From Pseudomonas sp. LS44 (lineage in GTDB: Bacteria; Pseudomonadota; Gammaproteobacteria; Pseudomonadales; Pseudomonadaceae), in NCBI RefSeq assembly GCF_024730785.1, contig NZ_CP102830.1, forward strand, positions 3,441,001 through 3,505,000: DNA of 64,000 nt, read 5' to 3'. Made by a program: the position numbers and the translations under genes. The notes beneath the pieces are model-generated. The model did no database searches. It was not told the DNA's origin and worked only from the letters and a program-made list of their open reading frames with translations. Below are positions 56,564-64,000 of the stretch, piece by piece. Positions within the stretch are counted from its first letter, which is position 1, and each line of letters opens with the position of its first letter.

Positions 56564-59391
56564 CCACGGAACGCTACGGCATTCGCCGCTTCGCCCTGCT
56601 CAACACTGCCGGCTACAGCCTCGGCCTGTTTCCGCTGGAGAATCCGCTGTCGGTGTACGGCGCCAACAACCTCGGCAAATCCGCGTCGATCAACGCCTTG
56701 CAGTTCCCGATCCTGGCGCGCATGTCGGACATGAGTTTCGGCAAGTACAGCCTCGAACAATCTCGCAAGTTCTACTTCGCCACGGATACCAGCTACATCC
56801 TCGTCGAAGTCGCCCTGCCCCACGGCCCGCATGTGATCGGCGTGGCCGGTCGCGGTCCAGGCGGCGGCTTCGGCCACCAGTTTTTCGCCTATCAGGGCGA
56901 GCTGGATCTCGAGCACTACCAGAAAAACGGCACCTGCCTGCGTCAGCGCGAGCTGTTCAACAACCTCGAACGCGAAGGCATCAAGGCCTATGAACTGAAG
57001 CCCGAGGAACTGCGCCGCCTGCTGGTCGGCGGGCACACCTCGGTGCCACTCGACCTGACCCTGATTCCGCTGCGTTCGACCAGCGAACAGAGCCTGAAGA
57101 CCTTCCGCGCGCTATTCATCAACTTGCTGCACATGCGCGAAATCACCGCCGCCAAGCTCAAGCAGCTGTTCCTCGATGCCTTCGAGCACAGCCTGCGCTC
57201 GGGTAGCGTCGACTACATCGCCGCCACCGAAGAGGCGTTCCGCGATGTGCGGCGCATGGAAAGCGATTACCAAGCCCTGGTCGCCGCCGGCCCGCTGGTC
57301 GAGGCGCTGGCCGCTGGCGTGGCCCAGCGCGAATTGCAGCGCGGCAAGCTGCACCGCCTCTCGCCACTGCTCGACTCGCTGCTCGGCACCTGGCAGGACT
57401 ACGCCGGCGCGCGCAAGGAAGAGTTGGTGATCCAGGCCGAACACTACCGCAGCCAGCAGGACGGCCTGCAGCACGAGCAGCGCAGCGGCACCGCCGAACT
57501 GATGCGTCTGGAGCGCGAGATCAGCGAGACCCAGCGCTGGCTCGGCGAGCTGGCAGTACTGAAAAACCGTTTCGCCCTGGTCGACGACACCCTGGTGCTG
57601 GAACAGCAACTGCTCGCTGCCAAGGACGCCCACGACGAGCTGGCCGGCGCCCTCGCGCAGTCGCGGCAGTTCTCCGCTGAAGATCTCGACGAGCGTCTGC
57701 GCGACCTGGAAAAACGCCTGAAGTCGGTCAAGCAGCAGCTCGAGCACGCCGACAACAACAGCTATGCCCGGCTGCGCGAGGAGTTCTCGCAAGCCGATGT
57801 CGACCGCCTGATGCGCCTGTTCAACGGCGCGCTGTTCAGCCTGCCGTTGGGCGAAAAAGGCATCCAGACTGAAGGCGATGCGTGGATCAAGGCCGTGGAA
57901 AACGTCCTCGATCATTTCAAAGGCAACCAGTTCGAAGTGCCGGGTCTGTCCATCGACCTGTCGCACATCGAACCACCGGCGCTGCAAGCACTGGCCGACC
58001 GCGCCGCACTGCGCGACCAGAAGGAGCGCCTGGAGAAGGAGCTGAAACAGCTCAAGACCCAACAGGCGGTGACTGCCGATCGCCATGCCAGCAAGGCCCA
58101 GGCCGAGCAGCTGTATCAAGCCGTGCTGGATGCACAAAAGGCCCTGGAAGACTTCCGTCGCTGCCAGACATTGAGTGTCGAAGAGGCCAGCAAACTGGAA
58201 CAGCTGGCCGTGCGCGAAGCCGCCCAGGACGAGCTCAAGCGGGCCAGCGACGCCTTCGCCGAGCGCGTCCAACAGCTGTCCGCCAAGCTGCAACTAATTG
58301 GCCGGCAACTGGCCGACCTGGAAGCCAAGCAACGCACCCTGGAAGACGCCTTGCGCCGTCGCCAGTTACTGCCGGCCGACCTACCGTTCGGCACGCCGTT
58401 CATGGACCCGGTGGACGACTCGCTGGACAACCTGTTGCCGCTGCTCAATGACTACCAGGACAGCTGGCAGGCGCTGCAGCGCGTCGACGGCCAGATCGAG
58501 GCGCTGTACGCGCAGATCCGCCTCAAGGGCGTGGCCAAGTTCGACAGCGAGGACGACGTCGAGCGCCGCCTGCAACTGCTGATCAACGCCTACGCGCACC
58601 GCCAGGACGAGGCGCTCACTCTAGCCAAGGCCAGACGCGCGGCGGTCACCGACATCGCCCGCACGCTGCGCAACATCCGCAGCGACTACGACAACCTGGA
58701 ACACCAGCTGGCGCTGTTCAACCGCGAGATCAACCGTCGTCAAGTCTCCAACCTGGAGAGCTTCCGCATCGTCCTGGCGCCGAACCGCGAGGCACTCAAG
58801 CACATCGACCAGATCATCCACAGCGCCGGCCAGTACGAGGAAGGCGAAACCCTGTCGGTGTTCGACCTGTCGCAGAGCGCCGATCAGGACGCCAAAAACG
58901 AAGAAGCCAAGGATTATCTATCGCGCCTGGTGGCGGCCAATCACAACCAGTTGGGGTTGAAGGACCTGTTCGAGCTGGCCTTCGAGATCACCAAGGTCGG
59001 TGGCCAGCCCGTCATCCATACCGACATCGACGGCGCGGCCTCGAACGGCACGACCATGACCATCAAGGCGCTGACCAACATGTACCTGTTGCTGCACCTG
59101 ATGGACCGCGAGCAGGCCGGACGCGTACGCCTGCCCTACTACCTCGACGAGGCGGCCGACATCGACGAGCGCAACCAGCAGGCATTGATCGAGACCAGCC
59201 TGCAGCTGGGCTTCGTACCGATCCTCGCCTCGGTCAAGCCGCAGGTCTCGGCGCATGTGGCCATCGACCTGGAAGGCGGCAGCGGGCCGAGCGGCATCTA
59301 CATCGATGAGGCCGACTGGAAGTTCATCAGACCGCGCCAAACGGCCAAGACGAGCGTCATGGAGCCAGCGCTGGAGCGCGCCGAAGCGTGA
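56560..59391 (+). CDS. mksB: Condensin SMC-like ATPase MksB
   Basis: This 943-residue SMC-like protein has Walker A YGANNLGKSASI (33-44) at the N-terminus and Walker B around LPYYLDEAADIDERN near the C-terminus, with two long heptad coiled coils separated by a hinge at roughly residues 440-480. It compacts the chromosome and acts as a second condensin beside SMC or MukB in Pseudomonas. The mksG nuclease gene that accompanies the defence-type Wadjet systems is absent. A strong terminator follows. Confidence 0.92.
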   Translation: MTTERYGIRRFALLNTAGYSLGLFPLENPLSVYGANNLGKSASINALQFPILARMSDMSFGKYSLEQSRKFYFATDTSYILVEVALPHGPHVIGVAGRGPGGGFGHQFFAYQGELDLEHYQKNGTCLRQRELFNNLEREGIKAYELKPEELRRLLVGGHTSVPLDLTLIPLRSTSEQSLKTFRALFINLLHMREITAAKLKQLFLDAFEHSLRSGSVDYIAATEEAFRDVRRMESDYQALVAAGPLVEALAAGVAQRELQRGKLHRLSPLLDSLLGTWQDYAGARKEELVIQAEHYRSQQDGLQHEQRSGTAELMRLEREISETQRWLGELAVLKNRFALVDDTLVLEQQLLAAKDAHDELAGALAQSRQFSAEDLDERLRDLEKRLKSVKQQLEHADNNSYARLREEFSQADVDRLMRLFNGALFSLPLGEKGIQTEGDAWIKAVENVLDHFKGNQFEVPGLSIDLSHIEPPALQALADRAALRDQKERLEKELKQLKTQQAVTADRHASKAQAEQLYQAVLDAQKALEDFRRCQTLSVEEASKLEQLAVREAAQDELKRASDAFAERVQQLSAKLQLIGRQLADLEAKQRTLEDALRRRQLLPADLPFGTPFMDPVDDSLDNLLPLLNDYQDSWQALQRVDGQIEALYAQIRLKGVAKFDSEDDVERRLQLLINAYAHRQDEALTLAKARRAAVTDIARTLRNIRSDYDNLEHQLALFNREINRRQVSNLESFRIVLAPNREALKHIDQIIHSAGQYEEGETLSVFDLSQSADQDAKNEEAKDYLSRLVAANHNQLGLKDLFELAFEITKVGGQPVIHTDIDGAASNGTTMTIKALTNMYLLLHLMDREQAGRVRLPYYLDEAADIDERNQQALIETSLQLGFVPILASVKPQVSAHVAIDLEGGSGPSGIYIDEADWKFIRPRQTAKTSVMEPALERAEA

Positions 59392-59415
59392 TGCACCGAC
59401 TCAGACGGGCGCCAT

Positions 59416-59454
59416 AAAAAACGCCGCTTACCTTTCCCGGTAAGCGGCGTTTTT
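59416..59454. terminator. Bidirectional terminator after mksB
   Basis: AAAAACGCCGCTTACC pairs with GGTAAGCGGCGTTTTT around a short loop. It lies between mksB and the convergent letB-like gene. Confidence 0.94.
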
Positions 59455-59488
59455 CTTGCCTGGCGCCAACGCGGCGCCTGGCATTGGC

Positions 59489-61795
59489 TCACTTGGCGAG
59501 CGAAATCCGCGGCGCCCAGCGCAGCCATTCGTCCTCGACTTCGGGGAACAACACGAACGTCTGCCCTGGCTTGGCCGGTGCGCCCATCTGCGCGCCCTCC
59601 GGGGTGGCGAAGGCGATACCGCCCGCGACCAGGGCCTCCAGCGATTCGGTGCGCACCTGCACGCCCTTGAACAGCCCGGCCTCGACGCCGATGCCGCTGG
59701 CGTTCCAGAAACGGCTGCCGAAGCGCACCAGGGGCGCATAGCGCGGCTCGATGAGCACCCGGATCAGCACCTGGTCGGCCTGGGCACCCAGCTCGAAACC
59801 GGTCACCTTGCCCACCCGCACTTCGCGGAACGTCACCGGCACGCCTTCCTTGACCGAGCCCAGCCGCGAAGCGCTGAGCACCAGACTCAACCCGGCTTCG
59901 CGCTCCGCCTGACTCGGCGCTTGGCCGAGCACGGTGAAACGGGTCTGCACGGCGCCGGGCTTGCTCGCCGGTTGCACCTGCAGGTATTGCCCGCTGATCA
60001 GGGTATCCAGATTGGCGGTACGGATCAGACCGATTTCCGGTTTGACCACCCAGAACTGGCTGCCGGCACGGGCGATGCGCTCGCCGCCTTCGGTGATGCG
60101 CGCATTGAGGATCACGCCCTGCAGGTCGTCGGTCAGCTCGACGGTCTCGACCTTGCCGACATCCAGGCCCTTGTAGCGAATCGGCATGCCAGGGCGCAAA
60201 CCGTCGCCGCTGTCGACGCGAATCTGGATCGCCTGACCGCTTTGCAGGGCCTTTTCGCGGTCCGGGTTCAGGTGGAAGCGCTGAATACGCTTGGTCACCG
60301 GCGCCTTCACGTCCGGGGTTTCAAAGGCAATACCGCCGGCCAGCAGGCTTTGCAATGACTCGCTCTTGACCTCGATACCGCTCAGCCCGCCACTGAGAGT
60401 GATGCCACTGGCGTTCCAGAAGCGCGTCGAACTGTTCACCAGAGCGGCGTACTCCGGTTCGATGTGCACGCCTAGCAGCACCCGGCGACGGTCCCTGGAC
60501 AGCTGGAAACTCTGCACCGAGCCGACTTTGAGCTGACGATAGAGCACCGGACTGCCGACCTGCAGCGAACCGAGGCTGTCGCTGGACAGCACCAGATGCA
60601 GGCCGGGAGCATCCAGGTTCAGCGGTGGCGCCTTGCTGAGCGCGACGAATTCGCGGCGCGCCTCCTCGCCCTTGGCGCCAGGGCGCACGGCGATGTAGTT
60701 GCCCTTGACCAGCGCCTCCAGGCCGGTGATGCCACCCAGCGAGATGGACGGTTTGACCACCCAGAACTCGGTGCCCTCGACCAGATAGTCCTCGGCCTGC
60801 GGCGCCATGGTCAGCTCGGCGGTGGCACTCTTCGCATCATCATTGAGCTTGAGCATCTTCAGCGTGCCGACCTGGATGCCGCTGAACATGACCGGGGTAC
60901 GCCCGGCCTGCAGCCCGTCGAAATCGCTCAGCGTCACGGTGACCTTGATCCCGGCCTGCGCCGCATCGAAGTCCTCGTAGAGGCGGAAGGGAAAGCTCGG
61001 GTCGGTGGGCGGGCTGTCGGCGCGATTCTCCGGGGTGGCGAAGGCGATGCCGCCGGCAACGATGCTGGCCAGCGACTCGGTGCGCACCTTCAGCCCGGTG
61101 AGGTCGGCATTGACGGTCACCCCGCTGGCGTTCCAGAACCGCGTGTGTTTGCGCACCAGGTTGGCGTAGGCCGGCTCGATGAAGACCTTGATTTCGACGG
61201 TGCTCTGATCCTCTGCCAAGGTGTAGCTCTTCACCCGCCCGACCTGGATCTGCTTGTAGAACACCGGGCTGTCGCGGTTCAGCGAGCCGAGGCGCTCGGC
61301 CTTCAGGATCAGGTGCAGGCCAGGGAGGTCGTCCGGCAGCGGCGGCGGCGCGTCCAGCGCCTTGAACTTCAGGGTGGGCTCGCCGTCCTCCGGACTGACC
61401 GCGATGTAGTTGCCGGAGACCAGGGTTTCCAGGCCGGTGATGCCGGCCAGCGTCACGCTCGGCTTGACCAGCCAGAAGCGGGTATTGCTGCGCAGGTGCG
61501 GCTCGACCTCCTTGTTCATCTCGATGGTCGCGATCACCCCGCGCTTTTCCCCAGTGCTGTCCAGGGCCAAGGCCTTGACCTTGCCGATCGGCATGCCCTT
61601 GTACATCACCTCGGTCTTGCCGGCCTGGAGGCCATCGCCAGACTCGAAGAACACCTCGATGTCGATCCCGGCCTGGCTATAGGCACGCCAGCCGAGCCAG
61701 CCGCCTATTACCAGAGCAATCAGCGGCAGCACCCAGATAGCATTCCAGCTGGAAGCGGGGCGAACTTTCGCCGCAGGCAAATCACTCATGGTCAT
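59489..61795 (-). CDS. MCE-family lipid transport protein with six MCE domains (LetB/PqiB-type)
   Basis: This 768-residue periplasmic protein has one N-terminal TM helix (about 18-37) and six MCE repeats, each with the DGLxxGxxVxYxGxxVG pattern: VFFESGDGLQAGKTEVMYKG near 48, SLNRDSPVFYKQ, SDFDGLQAGRTPVMFSG, SLQVGSPVLYRQLKVG, SGDGLRPGMPIRYKGLDVG and SVKEGVPVTFREVRVG. PqiB has three and LetB seven, so this is an intermediate. MCE hexamers form tunnels across the periplasm for lipids. It is encoded after the two LetA-like genes, with the start overlapping the second one's stop. Confidence 0.9.
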   Translation of the reverse strand: MTMSDLPAAKVRPASSWNAIWVLPLIALVIGGWLGWRAYSQAGIDIEVFFESGDGLQAGKTEVMYKGMPIGKVKALALDSTGEKRGVIATIEMNKEVEPHLRSNTRFWLVKPSVTLAGITGLETLVSGNYIAVSPEDGEPTLKFKALDAPPPLPDDLPGLHLILKAERLGSLNRDSPVFYKQIQVGRVKSYTLAEDQSTVEIKVFIEPAYANLVRKHTRFWNASGVTVNADLTGLKVRTESLASIVAGGIAFATPENRADSPPTDPSFPFRLYEDFDAAQAGIKVTVTLSDFDGLQAGRTPVMFSGIQVGTLKMLKLNDDAKSATAELTMAPQAEDYLVEGTEFWVVKPSISLGGITGLEALVKGNYIAVRPGAKGEEARREFVALSKAPPLNLDAPGLHLVLSSDSLGSLQVGSPVLYRQLKVGSVQSFQLSRDRRRVLLGVHIEPEYAALVNSSTRFWNASGITLSGGLSGIEVKSESLQSLLAGGIAFETPDVKAPVTKRIQRFHLNPDREKALQSGQAIQIRVDSGDGLRPGMPIRYKGLDVGKVETVELTDDLQGVILNARITEGGERIARAGSQFWVVKPEIGLIRTANLDTLISGQYLQVQPASKPGAVQTRFTVLGQAPSQAEREAGLSLVLSASRLGSVKEGVPVTFREVRVGKVTGFELGAQADQVLIRVLIEPRYAPLVRFGSRFWNASGIGVEAGLFKGVQVRTESLEALVAGGIAFATPEGAQMGAPAKPGQTFVLFPEVEDEWLRWAPRISLAK

Positions 61796-62402
61796 CCGTC
61801 TCCGTATTATCCCAAATCATCCGCGGTTCAAAAGTAAGAGCAGCCAGCATGGTCAAAACCACCACACTGGCAAAAGCCACAGCCCCAAAATTGGGTTCAA
61901 TCGTGGCCAAACTGCCGAATTTCACCAAGGTCACCAGAATCGCGATTACAAAGATATCGAGCATCGACCAACGCCCTATCCATTCAATAAAACGGTACAT
62001 GATGATGCGCCGCTTCTCCGACATCGGTTGATGTCGCTGCACCGAATACAGCAGCAGGGACAGCCCCACCAACTTGAAGGTCGGCACCAGGATGCTGGCG
62101 ATAAACACAACCGCAGCAATCGGCCACATACCGTACTTAATAAGCTCAACCACACCCGCCATGATGGTTGACGGATCGCCTTTACCCAGCGTGCTGACGG
62201 TCATGATGGGGAGCAGATTGGCCGGGATATAAAGGATCGCTGCCGTCACCAACAATGCCCAAGTGCGTACCAGACTATCGGGCCGCCGCGCATGTACTAT
62301 CGAGCCACAACGCGTGCAGGTCTGGCTATCCTCCTGTGCAATTTGCCGATTTAATTGGTGGCATTCAGGGCAAATCAGAATCCCTGCATCAATGGCGCGC
62401 AA
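61782..62402 (-). CDS. LetA/PqiA-like half protein, second
   Basis: This 206-residue inner-membrane protein has a zinc-ribbon (CPECHQ, CTRCGS) and about four TM helices, beginning with AAILYIPANLLPIMTVS. It equals one half of E. coli LetA/PqiA. The start is TTG at 62402, supported by GGGGAGGA five bases upstream and by a 14-base overlap with the preceding gene. It probably partners the MCE protein as the inner-membrane unit. Confidence 0.87.
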   Translation of the reverse strand: MRAIDAGILICPECHQLNRQIAQEDSQTCTRCGSIVHARRPDSLVRTWALLVTAAILYIPANLLPIMTVSTLGKGDPSTIMAGVVELIKYGMWPIAAVVFIASILVPTFKLVGLSLLLYSVQRHQPMSEKRRIIMYRFIEWIGRWSMLDIFVIAILVTLVKFGSLATIEPNFGAVAFASVVVLTMLAALTFEPRMIWDNTETDDHE

Positions 62403-63048
62403 CAGCGTCCTCCCCAGACAAGGCTTCCCAGATTTGATGTGGCGACATGGTCACTTCCAGCCAGACCTGCAGCAGCAATAAGCTGACGAATCCTGCCAGG
62501 CCGATACCCAGGCTAACTTCTGCCAGATCGATCAGTTTGACGATGGCCACCAAAGTGCCCATCAAGTAAACCTCAAGCATTCCCCACTCGCGCAAGTGTT
62601 GGTAGATCCGATAGATCACCAAGCCATAGCTACGCCCAATGCTCCAGCGGATGCTTAAAAGCACCAGTAATTGGCAGAGCAACTTGAGCAGCGGTATTCC
62701 CATACTGCAGAGAAAAACCAGTAGCGCGAGTCCCTGCATGCCACTCTCATACAAACTGATAACACCGCTCCACACGGTATCCTGACTGGTTTGACCGAGA
62801 AGATTAAGACGCATGATGGGAAGGAAGTTGGCGGGTATATACATCAGCAATGCAGCGAGCACTAACGCCATGCTGCGACGAATCACCTGATGGCGATAAG
62901 CGAAAAGCTCGTAACCACAGCGCGGACATTCGGCCCTTTCACCGTCCACTAGCTGGGGCTTGTACATTAGCAAATCACACTCGTGGCAGCCCGTCAGCGC
63001 TTCCAAGGGGAGCTCAGATAACCTACGAGAATCGACCGGATCTGGCAT
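62389..63048 (-). CDS. LetA/PqiA-like half protein, first
   Basis: This 219-residue protein has a zinc-ribbon (CHECD, CPRCGY) and a PqiA membrane domain with LLMYIPANFLPIMRLN and further TM segments. It is the first gene of the three-gene MCE operon. E. coli LetA/PqiA contain two such halves in one chain; here they are separate, each with its own ribbon. The ATG at 63048 was preferred to the TTG two codons upstream. Confidence 0.87.
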   Translation of the reverse strand: MPDPVDSRRLSELPLEALTGCHECDLLMYKPQLVDGERAECPRCGYELFAYRHQVIRRSMALVLAALLMYIPANFLPIMRLNLLGQTSQDTVWSGVISLYESGMQGLALLVFLCSMGIPLLKLLCQLLVLLSIRWSIGRSYGLVIYRIYQHLREWGMLEVYLMGTLVAIVKLIDLAEVSLGIGLAGFVSLLLLQVWLEVTMSPHQIWEALSGEDAVARH

Positions 63049-63171
63049 ATGCAAGACTCTTGAAGATAAGGCTCTATTTTAGACGGGGTCGTATCAACTC
63101 TGCCCATTGCTGAGTCTGTAGCTTGCCGAGTCTGCCTCCAGAGCAGCCCTGAGCTTCCTCGGCCCAAAGAC

Positions 63172-63205
63172 AAACCCCCGATTCGCGTGAGCGAATCGGG
63201 GGTTT
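63172..63205 (-). terminator. rRNA operon terminator
   Basis: AAACCCCCGATTCGC pairs with GCGAATCGGGGGTTT around GTGA, just downstream of the 5S gene in its direction of transcription. Confidence 0.92.
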
Positions 63206-63214
63206 GGGATAGAA

Positions 63215-63332
63215 GCTTGACGATGACCTACTCTCACATGGGGAGACCCCACACTACCATCGGCGATGAGTCGTTTCACTACTGAGTTCGGGATGGGATC
63301 AGGTGGTTCCGACGCTCTATGGTCGTCAAGCA
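63215..63332 (-). rRNA. rrf: 5S ribosomal RNA
   Basis: The minus strand reads TGCTTGACGACCATAGAGCG at its start and ends GGTCATCGTCAAGC, and it contains CCACCTGATCCCATCCCGAA and the loop E/helix sequences of gammaproteobacterial 5S rRNA. About 118 nt, ends approximate. Confidence 0.96.
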
Positions 63333-63469
63333 ATTGGGTTGGGATGTCGTGGTTAGACGCCATCCCGAATGGGTGTGTGATAGAGCCTTGCGGCGGTATT
63401 GCGAGTTCTTGCAAATTTTCGGTTTATTGTCGGCTTCGACGTCTAACACGCAAATTGTTTGGGTGTTAT

Positions 63470-64000
<531 letters not shown>

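Overview
The window is a GC-rich chromosomal segment from a Pseudomonas species. Gene content and order follow, from memory, the P. aeruginosa stretch mqoB - PA4642 - hpt - upp - uraA - hemH - pagL - murI/moeB/prmC/prfA/hemA - lolB - ispE - prs - rplY - pth - ychF - carbonic anhydrase - rimI - condensin - MCE transporter. No species is claimed. It is mostly core genome, with no prophage, plasmid, CRISPR array or intact insertion sequence seen.

Layout. 1-10.5 kb: a yybP-ykoY (Mn2+) riboswitch ahead of a TMEM165/GDT1-family cation exporter, then small housekeeping and envelope genes (an M48 lipoprotein protease, a chemoreceptor, a YedK-like protein, an acyltransferase, a YajG-like lipoprotein), a REP pair and a 146-bp MITE-like palindrome. 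10.5-23.4 kb: malate:quinone oxidoreductase, a SulP transporter, purine and pyrimidine salvage (hpt; upp-uraA), an MFS transporter, ferrochelatase and two oxidoreductases. 23.4-36 kb: pagL, then the overlapping minus-strand operon hemA-prfA-prmC-moeB-murI, divergent from a plus-strand block (TPR lipoprotein, lolB, ispE, tRNA-Gln, prs, rplY, pth, ychF).

36-41.6 kb is an accessory-looking module: a divergent two-component system facing a cytochrome b561-like membrane protein, a Tat-exported sulfite-oxidase-fold molybdoenzyme, a methionine-rich MXKDX peptide, an exported MsrB and a membrane-anchored or exported MsrA. Together they look like a periplasmic methionine-sulfoxide repair and oxidant-scavenging system. 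41.7-48.6 kb: tRNA-Met, a beta-carbonic anhydrase, a flavin amine oxidase, a frame-shifted small acidic ORF, rimI with an interrupted partner gene, and the carboxynorspermidine dehydrogenase/decarboxylase pair of the alternative spermidine route.

48.9-54.2 kb is a four-gene operon of exported, beta-rich, uncharacterised proteins. All four share an N-terminal signal peptide followed by a short L-x-D-x-x-(L/M)-(S/A)-x-(V/I/M)-x-G motif. This is the strongest candidate for an undescribed envelope or surface system. 54.4-59.4 kb encodes the MksF-MksE-MksB condensin without an MksG nuclease. 59.5-63 kb encodes a six-domain MCE (LetB/PqiB-type) lipid tunnel protein with its LetA-like partner split over two genes. 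The window ends in the 5S and the 3' part of a 23S rRNA gene on the minus strand.

Most start sites given here were chosen from Shine-Dalgarno position and family N-termini and are often downstream of the longest possible ORF start.
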